From positions 62,001-126,000 of the forward strand of contig DHQY01000011.1 in the NCBI GenBank assembly GCA_002408205.1: a stretch of 64,000 bases of DNA, written 5' to 3'. The position numbers were made by a program, and so were the translations under genes. A model generated the notes under the pieces. The model was not told where the DNA came from. It ran no database searches and was given only the letters and a program-made list of their open reading frames with translations. Positions within the stretch are counted from its first letter, which is position 1. Every line of letters begins with the position of its first letter. Origin of the DNA: Bacteroidales bacterium UBA5326 (GTDB lineage Bacteria > Bacteroidota > Bacteroidia > Bacteroidales > UBA932). Shown here piece after piece: positions 15,863-24,949 of the stretch.

Positions 15863-17542
15863 TTACCAAAAATACCAATAGAAAGCTGCGGTTATTCCCA
15901 GAATGATCACTGTATTAATAATATCCCACGCATTCCAACTGGCTCTTGTTTCGGCTTTCTGCTCGGCTGTAGCGGTTCCGAAAACCAGGCCCTGAATCAT
16001 GGCAGGTTGCGGCGCTTTGGTAAAGAGGCTCACTAACACAATGACCAAAATACAGAACAGAAGCATCCAGCCGCAGAAGAACAACCAGTTTGTTTCATAG
16101 AAAACAGAATAAAACAAGCCGGAATGACTGGCTGTTTCCACGCTGGAATAGTACACTTTAGCCCCGAGCCGGGTAAGACCGATTACAAAACCCGAAATCA
16201 GTCCCCACATACCGCCTTTGGCGCTGGCACGCTTCCAGATGACCCCCATCAGGAACGCTGCCGCAATACCCGGAGCCAGAACGGATTGTACATCCTGCAG
16301 GTAGGCATAGAGAACATTTCCGATACTCTTCATGACAGGTATCCATAAAATGCCCAGGATCACGATGACAACAGTGGCAATCTGTCCTATTCGGACCAGT
16401 TTCTTTTCAGGTGTTGCGGGTTTGAAACGTTTGTAGAAATCTATGGTAAATAGCATGGCGGACGAATTAAACAGCGAAGCCAGGGAGCTCATGAGAGCTG
16501 CCAGGATGCCGCAAACCACCATCCCTTTTAAACCGGCCGGAAGCAATGTGGCTACCAATTGCGGGAAAGCGGTATCAGCCGTATTAAGTACAAAGGGTTG
16601 TCCGTTTATCATTACGCCTTTCTGTGACATGGCAAACGCTATCATGCCGGGGATAAGGAACAGGAATACGGGCAACAGTTTGAGGTATGCTCCAAAAATG
16701 GCTCCTCTGCGGGCTTCTTTCTGATTACGGCCGGAAAGAACACGCTGTACAATGTACTGATCGGTACACCAATACCAGAACCCGATAATGGCAGAACCCA
16801 CCAGGGCGCCCAGCCAGGGGAAATCGGGGTCGTTATTGTTACGGATAAGATTCACCATAGTATCGCCGTATTCGTTGACGGGAGTCGCTCCGCAAACCGC
16901 CAGCACTTCGTCCCAGCCTCCTACGGCCCTTAATCCGAGTACTACAATAACAACAGATCCAATAAGTAAGATAGGTGTCTGAAGTACAGAAGTATATAAT
17001 ACGGATTTCATGCCGCCCAGCACAGTGTAAAGGGCCGTGATCAGGACCAGGCCAATGGCGGAGATCCAGAAGAAATCGATGCCCCAAAGTTCGTCTATGC
17101 CGAATACCTGTTGGAAAACAAGTCCTCCTGCGTAAACAGTCACGGCCACTTTCGTAAGCACATAACTTACCAGCGAGATGACGGATAATATGGTACGCGA
17201 TTCTTTATTATAACGACGTTCCAGGAACTCGGGCATGGTCAGGACCATGCTTCGTGAATAAAATGGAACGAACACCCACCCCAGCAACAGAATCATCCAG
17301 CCCTGGATTTCCCAGTGTGCCATGGCCATACCGCTCGATGCTCCGGCACCGGCCAGACCGATAAGGTGCTCAGATCCTATGTTGGAAGCAAAAATGGAGG
17401 CTCCAATAGCAAGCCATGTAACGTCGCGGCCACCCAGAAAATAATCTTTAGAATCGTTCGCTTTCTGTTTGACCACCCACAGCACAATTCCAATTAACGC
17501 AATGGCAAAAATGCCTATCACAATCCAGTCTAATAGTTGCAT
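15863..17542 (-). CDS. Sodium/solute symporter (SSS family), probable arabinose transporter
   Basis: A 559-residue SSS/SGLT-type transporter with about fourteen hydrophobic segments. It starts MQLLDWIVIGIFAIALIGIV and includes the family region YFLGGRDVTWLAIGASIFASNIGSEHLIGLAG. SGLT-like landmarks such as FWYWCTDQYIVQRVLSGRNQKEARRG are clear. The family imports sugars with Na+. Between aldose epimerase and araD in one operon, arabinose is the natural cargo (inferred). It starts 11 bp after the aldose epimerase stop. Confidence 0.85.
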   Translation of the reverse strand: MQLLDWIVIGIFAIALIGIVLWVVKQKANDSKDYFLGGRDVTWLAIGASIFASNIGSEHLIGLAGAGASSGMAMAHWEIQGWMILLLGWVFVPFYSRSMVLTMPEFLERRYNKESRTILSVISLVSYVLTKVAVTVYAGGLVFQQVFGIDELWGIDFFWISAIGLVLITALYTVLGGMKSVLYTSVLQTPILLIGSVVIVVLGLRAVGGWDEVLAVCGATPVNEYGDTMVNLIRNNNDPDFPWLGALVGSAIIGFWYWCTDQYIVQRVLSGRNQKEARRGAIFGAYLKLLPVFLFLIPGMIAFAMSQKGVMINGQPFVLNTADTAFPQLVATLLPAGLKGMVVCGILAALMSSLASLFNSSAMLFTIDFYKRFKPATPEKKLVRIGQIATVVIVILGILWIPVMKSIGNVLYAYLQDVQSVLAPGIAAAFLMGVIWKRASAKGGMWGLISGFVIGLTRLGAKVYYSSVETASHSGLFYSVFYETNWLFFCGWMLLFCILVIVLVSLFTKAPQPAMIQGLVFGTATAEQKAETRASWNAWDIINTVIILGITAAFYWYFW

Positions 17543-17553
17543 ATGAATTATTA

Positions 17554-18699
17554 TTAATAGGTTACGGTACTGAATTTATAAGTGCAATGGCTCTTATAGG
17601 TTTCTCCCGGACGCAAAACAACAGACGGCCATTCCGGTTTGTTGGGAGAATCGGGATAATGTTGTGTTTCAAGACATACCGCCGCACGTGTCAGATAAGT
17701 TATGCCGCGTTTTCCCGTTACAGTCCCATTCAGGAAATTACCTGAATAGACCTGAATACCCGGCTCGTCTGTATAGACATCCATTTTTATACCGCTTTCG
17801 GGTGAAAACAGGGTGGCAGCTACGGTACCCATATCTCCCTTGGTGTCAAGTACCCAGTTATGATCGAATCCGTTCCCGAATTTGATCTGCTCAAATCCGG
17901 TGCTGTCAATATCTTTTCCAATGGCTTTGGGTGTTGTAAAGTCCATGGGAGTTCCTGCCACCGGGACCATTTCACCGGTGGGAATAAGCGTTTCTCCAAC
18001 CGGCGTAAAGAGTTGTGAATTAATATATAGAACGTGACCAAGAATGTTGTTAACCGGATTGCCTGTCAGGTTGAAATAGGAATGGTTTGTCATGTTAATG
18101 ACCGTAGGCTTGTCAGTTGTAGCTTCATATCCTATCTCCAGGGCATTGTCTTCGGTCAGGTTATATGTGACCCTGGCCGTAAGGTTTCCCGGAAACGACT
18201 CGTCTCCGTCGGGGGAATGCAGCACCAGAATAATGGAACTGTCGGTTGCTTTTTCCACTTCATAGGTTTTGTATTGCCATCCGTTGGGACCTCCGTGCAG
18301 GCAATGTCCGAAATTGTTTTTAGGAAGGTCGTATACTGTGCTGTCCAATGTGAAACTTCCGTTAGCTATTCTGTTCGCGTATCTGCCGATGGAAGCGCCA
18401 AAGTCCGTAGGAATGTTCATATAATCGGTAACATTGTCGAATCCCAGGACCACGTCAAGCGGCGTGCCTTCTTTATCGGGAACCATCAGGGATACTACAC
18501 GTCCCCCAAAGTTGGTCACACACACTTCCATGCCCTGGCTATTCTTTAAAATATACAGCCCGGTTTTTTGTCCGTCCTTCTCTGCTTTGAAGTTGTCGGG
18601 ATACAATCCCGAAACCGATGATGATGGGGTCTGTGTACATGCGCAGAAAAGAAACATGAACAACAGGAAGCCGCATCCGGTCAAAAGTTTTTTATTCAT
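17554..18699 (-). CDS. Aldose 1-epimerase (mutarotase), lipoprotein form
   Basis: A 381-residue GalM-family mutarotase that interconverts alpha and beta anomers of aldoses. The N-terminus is a lipoprotein signal (LLFMFLFCAC), so the protein should be anchored in the envelope. There it can supply the anomer preferred by the adjacent symporter. Family motifs are visible: FGASIGRYANRIANGSF, NNFGHCLHGGPNGW, VINMTNHSYFNLTG (active-site His) and the C-terminal CLETQHYPDSPNKPEWPS with the catalytic Glu region. Arabinose is the likely substrate by context, although the family is broad. Confidence 0.9.
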   Translation of the reverse strand: MNKKLLTGCGFLLFMFLFCACTQTPSSSVSGLYPDNFKAEKDGQKTGLYILKNSQGMEVCVTNFGGRVVSLMVPDKEGTPLDVVLGFDNVTDYMNIPTDFGASIGRYANRIANGSFTLDSTVYDLPKNNFGHCLHGGPNGWQYKTYEVEKATDSSIILVLHSPDGDESFPGNLTARVTYNLTEDNALEIGYEATTDKPTVINMTNHSYFNLTGNPVNNILGHVLYINSQLFTPVGETLIPTGEMVPVAGTPMDFTTPKAIGKDIDSTGFEQIKFGNGFDHNWVLDTKGDMGTVAATLFSPESGIKMDVYTDEPGIQVYSGNFLNGTVTGKRGITYLTRAAVCLETQHYPDSPNKPEWPSVVLRPGETYKSHCTYKFSTVTY

Positions 18700-18718
18700 A
18701 GGGTATATAGTTAAATGA

Positions 18719-20962
18719 TTAGTCCAGTTCCTGCCATTTGGGGGGATTTACGTTCAAAAGATGACGCACAAAGAAATCATATCTTTTATGTTCCCCGTAA
18801 GATCCGCCCATTGTATGACGAACCCCGGGCAATACAACCAATTCAAAATCTTTATTGGCTTTAATCAGGGCATTGACTACCTGCATGGTGGAAGCCGGGT
18901 CTACGTTATCGTCCATCTCGCCCACTACCAGCATTAGCGGACGTGTGAGCAAATGGGCATTCTCGACATTCGATCCAGCAAGGTATTGCTCTCCTACCGG
19001 ATATCCCAGCCACTGTTCGTTCCACCATATTTTATCCATACGGTTGTCGTGGCATCCGCACGAAGAATATGCCGCTTTATAGAATTCAGGATGAAGCAGC
19101 ACGGCTGTTGTGGACTCCTGCCCTCCGGCAGAAGCACCGAATATGCCTACACAGTCAATGTCCATATAGGGGTATTTCTCCGCAGCGGCTTTGATCCAGA
19201 GCTTTCTGTCGGGGAATCCGGAGTCGGCCAGATTCCTGAAGCATACTTCTTCAAAGGCCTTGGAACGGAACGATGTCCCCATTCCGTCAATCTGAACGAC
19301 AATAAAGCCCAGTTCTGCCAGGGAGGTCATGTTCCAGTTATAGGGAATAAAGTTCTTGGGAACATAATGGCTGCCCGGTCCCGAATAAATATATTCTATC
19401 ACCGGGTATTTCCGCGAAGGGTCAAAATTCACGGGACGGATGATGATGCCCCAGATATCGGTTTTGTTGTCACGCCCCCTGGCCGTAAATACTTCGGGTG
19501 CCTGCCATCCGTTTTCAAGTAATGCGGAAATATCGGCTTTCTCGAGCTCCATGATAATACGGCCATCGGCGGCATTCCGCAACACGGCAACAGGAGCTTT
19601 GTCGACCATAGAATACACGTCTACCAGGTATTTCATATCGTCTGAGAACCAGGCCTGATGAGTTCCTTCTTCCGGAGTCAGGCAGGTTAATCCTTCTCCG
19701 TCAAAACCTGTCCGGTAGTATCTTATTAGATACGGATCTTCGTCCGGAACCATCCCGTTGGCAGTGAACCATATAGTATGGGAATCTTCGTCCACATGGA
19801 CAATGTCTCTGACATACCATTCCCCTTGTGTTATTTGGTTCTTAACCGAGGCGGTATGCACATCGTACAGGTACAGATGATTCCAGTTGTCTCTTTCGCT
19901 CATCCAGATGATTTCATTTCCGTTTTTCAGATCTCGTCTGAAATAGCGGGTATAATTTACAAAGGTACTGCTTGTTTCTTCAATAACCGCTCTAATTTGT
20001 CCGGTTTCTGCAGATAATTCATATATGCAGTAACGTTGGTGCCCGCGCTGGTTAAAGTCGAAAAGAACGGCCGTTCCAGTTTTATTCCATTCGGGATTTC
20101 CTACTTCGTACTGAGGCGAAAGAGCTTGAGTAGGAGCTGCATAGGAAGTTCCGTCCTCTATGTTGAATACACACGGAACCTTGAACCGCAGTTCGTCTCC
20201 CGGTTTGGCATATTCCAACTGATGAAGAATGGGTTGCAGCTGGCTTGCGGGAGAGGATTCCACATAATAAATGAATCGCTTTTCTGCCGGCCTGATTTTA
20301 TTGGCGGCCAGCTTTTTTGAGTCGGGTGCCCAGGAAATGTACGATGAGTAATAGTTTCCGGCCGTCCCGTCTATACTTACCTGTTTTTCTTTACCGGTTG
20401 CGGTCTCTATAATATAAATGTTATTGTCTTTGATATAGGCGGAATGTTTGCCGTCCGGTGAAATAACGTGTGCCCCGTTTTTTTCCTCGTCAACTACTGT
20501 CCAGTGGGGACCCGGAGGCGGTACGGAAACTTCTCCTTCATTTTTCAGGCTGTTCTTTTTTACAAAATAAGTCCAGTTCTGACGTTCAAAAATGAATTTC
20601 AGGGTATCCATGGTACGGTTGACCTGGAGTCGTTCCAGCATCAGCTTGTCTGCGGGGACTTCTTTTCCGGATGCTTGGGCAAGAAAAGCAGCCAGGACCT
20701 TATGATCGAACAGCGGGGTTCGCGTCTTTTTATTGGCGTCGGTCACCACATAGATACGTCCCTGCGGTGTATTCCTGACGTACCAAAATGAATTTGAGTT
20801 TGTTATCCAGACGGGCATAACGTCGGAAAAGTAAACGTTTTCGCGGCTGAAAGTCTTAGCCAGCGCATAGGCTCTTTTATAATCTTCCGCTGTTCCCTGT
20901 GCAAAAGAAACGGTGCCGTGCAGGAGCAGTACGGCACCAATAAGAAGTAAATACTTTTTCAT
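18719..20962 (-). CDS. S9-family serine peptidase (DPP IV-like fold) in the arabinose operon
   Basis: A 747-residue secreted or periplasmic peptidase (MKKYLLLIGAVLLLHGTVSFA signal) with an N-terminal propeller and a C-terminal alpha/beta-hydrolase domain. The triad is visible as S611 in GASAGG, Asp 684/685 in GEMDDNVDP and H716 in VRHTMGG. S9 enzymes usually cut after proline. The DPP IV double-Glu motif (of the WVYEEE type) that grips a free N-terminus is not found where expected, so classical dipeptidyl peptidase activity is doubtful. The start is ATG 20962, sharing one base with the stop of the GH127 gene (TAATG), which implies coupled translation. A longer start would add only five residues. 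Confidence 0.85.
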   Translation of the reverse strand: MKKYLLLIGAVLLLHGTVSFAQGTAEDYKRAYALAKTFSRENVYFSDVMPVWITNSNSFWYVRNTPQGRIYVVTDANKKTRTPLFDHKVLAAFLAQASGKEVPADKLMLERLQVNRTMDTLKFIFERQNWTYFVKKNSLKNEGEVSVPPPGPHWTVVDEEKNGAHVISPDGKHSAYIKDNNIYIIETATGKEKQVSIDGTAGNYYSSYISWAPDSKKLAANKIRPAEKRFIYYVESSPASQLQPILHQLEYAKPGDELRFKVPCVFNIEDGTSYAAPTQALSPQYEVGNPEWNKTGTAVLFDFNQRGHQRYCIYELSAETGQIRAVIEETSSTFVNYTRYFRRDLKNGNEIIWMSERDNWNHLYLYDVHTASVKNQITQGEWYVRDIVHVDEDSHTIWFTANGMVPDEDPYLIRYYRTGFDGEGLTCLTPEEGTHQAWFSDDMKYLVDVYSMVDKAPVAVLRNAADGRIIMELEKADISALLENGWQAPEVFTARGRDNKTDIWGIIIRPVNFDPSRKYPVIEYIYSGPGSHYVPKNFIPYNWNMTSLAELGFIVVQIDGMGTSFRSKAFEEVCFRNLADSGFPDRKLWIKAAAEKYPYMDIDCVGIFGASAGGQESTTAVLLHPEFYKAAYSSCGCHDNRMDKIWWNEQWLGYPVGEQYLAGSNVENAHLLTRPLMLVVGEMDDNVDPASTMQVVNALIKANKDFELVVLPGVRHTMGGSYGEHKRYDFFVRHLLNVNPPKWQELD

Positions 20963-23283
20963 TATTTTATCTCCCATTCATAAATTCCCGAAGAATATTC
21001 TTCCGGGAGTTTTACTTCCAGTTTTACAGCTGTAGTCTTAACTTCTCCATTCAATGGTTGCCAGGCGCCGGAGTCGTCCTTATAATAAGTAGTCCATGTT
21101 TTGGGGATTCTGCAATCTCCCCATGGGGCGTCGTCGTACCAATATACAACCGATTTGGATACAATTTCGGGCTTTTTGAATACATAAGAAATCCATTCAA
21201 CGGAATTTTTCTTTGGCCACCAATGATAATAGGGTATAGAGCGATCTTGTTCGGACTCAGGGATCAGGCCGTCGTTAACAGACGATAGCGAAGCCACTTT
21301 GTGGGATGCTTCAATGGTGCTTGATGAGGCAATAGAAGGCGGCGTAGCGGGTTTCACTACGCTGACTTCCCGGGGGAGCCATACCATCATGGATCCCGCA
21401 CCCCTGTGAGCCCACGCATAATAGGGGATGAGTGTAAGGGTAACTTCTTCAGTAACCAGGCGGCCGTCTTCGTTGTAGGCCAGTACCTGTGCCGGTGTTT
21501 CCAGCTGATAAATACCGTATAATTTATCCGGGGCGGGAATAACCTTGAATTCCGGAGTACGATTCATGAGCACACTGCGCAATTCAAAATCATTATCGGG
21601 CCATTCGGCACAGTAGACTACCGGACCTCTTTCAACGGCTACACGGCCTCTGTCGGCAGCCACATTTCTATTGGCCGTAACGATCCGGGCTTCCATATCG
21701 AAATGTACTTCAACATAATCGCCTTTCTTCCATTTCCTGTCAATACAAAAATATCCGTCACAAAGGGTTCCTACTGCCTCTGCCCCGTTAACCATAATAC
21801 GGAAAGCGGGTTTCCTGTTGTCTGCGTAAGAATAAAGATCTCCGGGGACCGGCTGGTTTCCCACCCATCCTGGAATGCGTATCTTAAGGGTTACGTTTTT
21901 GCCTGTGGCTTTGTCTATGGTAATCTTAATATTGCCGTCCCAGGGGTAATTAGTTTGTTGGCTCAGGGCCATTTCTTTACCGCCGACTTTGGTTGTTGCC
22001 GTATTGGACATGAAAAGGTTAACAAAGAGACTGTTGTCTTTTACGGCATAGATGTATCCGGGCAGAGAGGGTATAAACCGACAGATATTGGATGGGCAGC
22101 AGGCACAACCGAACCATGGCTGACGCTGATGCTGACCTATGGATTCCAGCGGATTGGGATAGAAGAAGCCTCCGCCGTCCAGTGAGACGCCCGATATGAG
22201 TCCGTTATAAAGTGTACGTTCCAGTACGTCAAAATATTTAGATTCTCCGTGCAGCAGGAACAGCCGATAATTCATATATACGTTTCCAATGGCCGCACAT
22301 GTTTCGCAATAGGCAGACATATTGGGCAATTCATAATTGGCGCCGAAAGCTTCTCCGTGATTGGTTGCACCAATTCCACCGGTGATGTAGTATTTTTTTG
22401 TAACTATATTTTCCCAGATCCGGTCAATGGCCTCTATATAGGACTTGTCTCCGGTTAGGGCCGCCACATCTGCCATGCCCGAGTACATGTATGCAGCGCG
22501 TACCGCATGACCCACAGCTTCGTCCTGTTCAATGACAGGTTTATGTGCTTGGCTGTAAGCATCTTTGCGGGAGGTATATCCGCGTTTGTCCAGAAAGAAT
22601 TTGGCCTGTTTCAGGTATTTCTCATCTCCTGTTATCAGGTAGAGTTTCGCCAGGGCCATCTCGGCAATCTGGTGTCCGGGAACGGCAACCACCTGTCCGG
22701 GGGCGTCCCCTATCTCGCGACAGACACAATCTGCATAGCGGATGGCAATATCGAGGAACGACCTTTTGCCGGTGGCCTGGTAATGGGCAATGGCTCCTTC
22801 CACCATGTGTCCAAGGTTATAGAATTCATGGCTCAGTTCTTCCACTTTTTCCCATCTTTTAGACCCTGCCCATTCGTGTGGATGTTTTGGGTTCATGGTA
22901 CGGGCCGTGTACAGGTACCCGTCGGGTTCCTGGGCTGCTGCTACCAGAACCAGGACGCTGTCTATGTAAGCCTCCAGTTTTTTATCGGGGTAGGTCTGAA
23001 GCAGATAACTGGCCCCTTCTATGGTTTTGTACACATCGGTGTCGTCAAAGGAATAACCTTTTACTTCGTATTCATCGCTGGGATGGGCGGCTTTAACGAA
23101 ATTATCATAACGGCCGGTTTCTTCACATTTACTGAAAGCCAGAGGTACGGTGACCTCGCGGCTGGCTTTCAGGCGTTGTCCCCAGAAAGCATCGGTGACC
23201 TTTACTGAAGTAAAAGGTACGGGGTCAATAGGATAACCGTGGATCGATAAAGCAAGCAAAGTAACAGTTAGCAGTCTTATCAT
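20962..23283 (-). CDS. GH127 beta-L-arabinofuranosidase
   Basis: A 773-residue glycoside hydrolase of family GH127 (DUF1680), with an N-terminal signal and an (alpha/alpha)6 barrel core. The zinc and catalytic Cys site is visible. CETC (E about 326, C about 328) and C395-C396 in the GCACCPSN motif correspond to Glu338, Cys340, Cys417 and Cys418 of HypBA1, where Cys417 is the nucleophile. HypBA1 removes beta-L-arabinofuranose from hydroxyproline-linked arabino-oligosaccharides of plant extensin. The last ~130 residues look like an extra beta-sandwich (F5/8-like). It is the first gene of the six-gene minus-strand operon and is divergent from araA. Confidence 0.9.
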   Translation of the reverse strand: MIRLLTVTLLALSIHGYPIDPVPFTSVKVTDAFWGQRLKASREVTVPLAFSKCEETGRYDNFVKAAHPSDEYEVKGYSFDDTDVYKTIEGASYLLQTYPDKKLEAYIDSVLVLVAAAQEPDGYLYTARTMNPKHPHEWAGSKRWEKVEELSHEFYNLGHMVEGAIAHYQATGKRSFLDIAIRYADCVCREIGDAPGQVVAVPGHQIAEMALAKLYLITGDEKYLKQAKFFLDKRGYTSRKDAYSQAHKPVIEQDEAVGHAVRAAYMYSGMADVAALTGDKSYIEAIDRIWENIVTKKYYITGGIGATNHGEAFGANYELPNMSAYCETCAAIGNVYMNYRLFLLHGESKYFDVLERTLYNGLISGVSLDGGGFFYPNPLESIGQHQRQPWFGCACCPSNICRFIPSLPGYIYAVKDNSLFVNLFMSNTATTKVGGKEMALSQQTNYPWDGNIKITIDKATGKNVTLKIRIPGWVGNQPVPGDLYSYADNRKPAFRIMVNGAEAVGTLCDGYFCIDRKWKKGDYVEVHFDMEARIVTANRNVAADRGRVAVERGPVVYCAEWPDNDFELRSVLMNRTPEFKVIPAPDKLYGIYQLETPAQVLAYNEDGRLVTEEVTLTLIPYYAWAHRGAGSMMVWLPREVSVVKPATPPSIASSSTIEASHKVASLSSVNDGLIPESEQDRSIPYYHWWPKKNSVEWISYVFKKPEIVSKSVVYWYDDAPWGDCRIPKTWTTYYKDDSGAWQPLNGEVKTTAVKLEVKLPEEYSSGIYEWEIK

Positions 23284-23445
23284 ATATATTTAATTTTTAG
23301 TTGTTATTTTGTAATTCAAATATGATTAAAATATATTTTTATTGCCTGCTAATGGATTATTTTTGCATAAAAATGAATTCTTATTTCATTCTTTGCATAA
23401 CCATTTTTCTTTCCTTTGTAAAAATCTAAATCAAATTATTTTATT
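23284..23445. promoter_or_regulatory. Divergent promoter region of the two arabinose operons
   Basis: A 162-bp AT-rich spacer between GH127 (minus) and araA (plus). On the plus strand, TATTTTTG (23358-23365) matches the -7 box and TTCCTTTG (23411-23418) is one base off. On the minus strand, CATATTTG (23317-23324) is one base off. The nonamer TTTGCATAA occurs at 23362-23370 and again at 23392-23400, exactly 30 bp apart, and may be an operator. Confidence 0.6.
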
Positions 23446-24948
23446 ATGGCATTCGAAAATTTTGAAGTATGGTTTGTAACAGGAGCACAGCTTCTGTACG
23501 GAGGAGATGCGGTTATAGCCGTGGATGCTCATTCCAACCAAATGGTACAAGGACTTAACGATTCGGGGAATCTTCCTGTGAAGGTCGTTTATAAAGGAAC
23601 GGTAAATTCCGAGAAAGAGGTGACAGCCACCTTCAAGGAGGCCAATAACTGCGATCAATGCATTGGGGTAATAACCTGGATGCATACTTTCTCCCCTGCA
23701 AAAATGTGGATTCACGGTTTGCAGGCACTCAACAAGCCTTTGCTGCATTTCCATACGCAGTTTAACAAAGAGATCCCCTGGGATACAATGGATATGGATT
23801 TTATGAACCTCAACCAGAGTGCGCACGGGGACCGGGAGTTCGGACACATGGTAACCCGTATGCGTAAGAACAGGAAAGTTGTTGCGGGGCACTGGCAGGA
23901 TAAAAAGGCGCAGGCGCAGATTGCCGTCTGGATGCGCGTTGCCGCCGCTTGGGCCGATGCACACGATATGAGGATCATCCGCTTTGGGGATCAGATGAAT
24001 AATGTGGCTGTGACCGACGGAGACAAAGTAGAAGCCGAAATGCGCCTGGGCTATCATGTAGACTATTGTCCCATAGCCGAACTGGTGGCCGTGCAGTCTC
24101 AGGTTACCGAGGCAGAAGTTACTTCACTTGTGGCTGAATACGAAGCGCAATACCTGTTTGCCGATAATTGCAAAGAAGGCGGGAAAGACCGTGCCCAGGT
24201 ACTAAGGGCTGCCCGTGAAGAGATTGCTCTGCGCCGGTTACTGCAAGAAAAAGGCGCCAAGGCATTTACAACCAATTTTGATGATCTGGCCGGGCTGGAT
24301 CAGTTACCGGGACTTGCCTGTCAGCGTCTTATGGCAGAAGGCTATGGTTTTGGTGCCGAGGGTGACTGGAAAACGGCTGCTCTTACACGGACGGTGTGGT
24401 TCATGAGCCAGGGTATGCCTAAAGGCTGTTCTTTTATGGAAGACTATACCATTCATTTTGACGGTAAAAAGAGCGCAATCCTTCAGGCTCACATGCTGGA
24501 GGTTTCTCCCTTACTGGCAGACAAAAAGCCCCGTCTGGAAGTTCATCCCCTGGGAATCGGAGGCAAGAATGACCCCGCTCGTCTGGTATTCACATCCAAA
24601 GAGGGAGAGGGACTTGCTTCTACCATTATTGACATGGGTAACCGTTTCCGTCTGATCGTAAATAAAGTAGATTGCATCAAATCCAAATCACTTCCCAAAC
24701 TGCCGGTGGCCTCGACCCTCTGGATTCCCCGTCCCGATTTTGAAGTGGGCGCCAGCAGCTGGATCCTTGCCGGAGGTACGCATCATACTGCCTTCTCGTA
24801 CGACCTGACAGTGGAATACATGCAGGACTACGCAGAAATGGCCGGGATTGAACTGGTTGTGATTGACGAAAATACCACTGTCAATTCGCTTAAGAAAGAA
24901 TTGCAATTGAACGAGATCTATTATATGTTAAACAAAGCCCTTTGTTAG
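23446..24948 (+). CDS. araA: L-arabinose isomerase
   Basis: A 500-residue cytoplasmic isomerase that converts L-arabinose to L-ribulose. It matches AraA from end to end: an EVWFVTGAQLLYG opening, ITWMHTFSPAKMWI, LNQSAHGDREFGHM, and FGDQMNNVAVTDGDKVEAE. The metal-ligand regions are GAEGDWKTAALTRTVWFM and CSFMEDYTIHF, and the final THHTAFSYDLT carries the conserved His. Length equals the E. coli enzyme. araB follows after a single base. A divergent promoter region lies upstream. Confidence 0.97.
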   Translation: MAFENFEVWFVTGAQLLYGGDAVIAVDAHSNQMVQGLNDSGNLPVKVVYKGTVNSEKEVTATFKEANNCDQCIGVITWMHTFSPAKMWIHGLQALNKPLLHFHTQFNKEIPWDTMDMDFMNLNQSAHGDREFGHMVTRMRKNRKVVAGHWQDKKAQAQIAVWMRVAAAWADAHDMRIIRFGDQMNNVAVTDGDKVEAEMRLGYHVDYCPIAELVAVQSQVTEAEVTSLVAEYEAQYLFADNCKEGGKDRAQVLRAAREEIALRRLLQEKGAKAFTTNFDDLAGLDQLPGLACQRLMAEGYGFGAEGDWKTAALTRTVWFMSQGMPKGCSFMEDYTIHFDGKKSAILQAHMLEVSPLLADKKPRLEVHPLGIGGKNDPARLVFTSKEGEGLASTIIDMGNRFRLIVNKVDCIKSKSLPKLPVASTLWIPRPDFEVGASSWILAGGTHHTAFSYDLTVEYMQDYAEMAGIELVVIDENTTVNSLKKELQLNEIYYMLNKALC

Positions 24949-24949
24949 T

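Noticed and set aside
18719..20962. Calling the S9 enzyme a classical dipeptidyl peptidase IV
   Set aside because: The double-Glu motif needed to bind a free N-terminus was not found, so only the broader S9 call is made.
22507..23208. A 233-codon open frame antisense to GH127
   Set aside because: GH127 on the other strand has a full set of catalytic motifs; the antisense frame is a codon-bias shadow with no recognisable domain.
23431..24057. A 208-codon open frame antisense to araA, including the araA start
   Set aside because: araA is complete with its active-site motifs; the reverse frame has no start context or domain.
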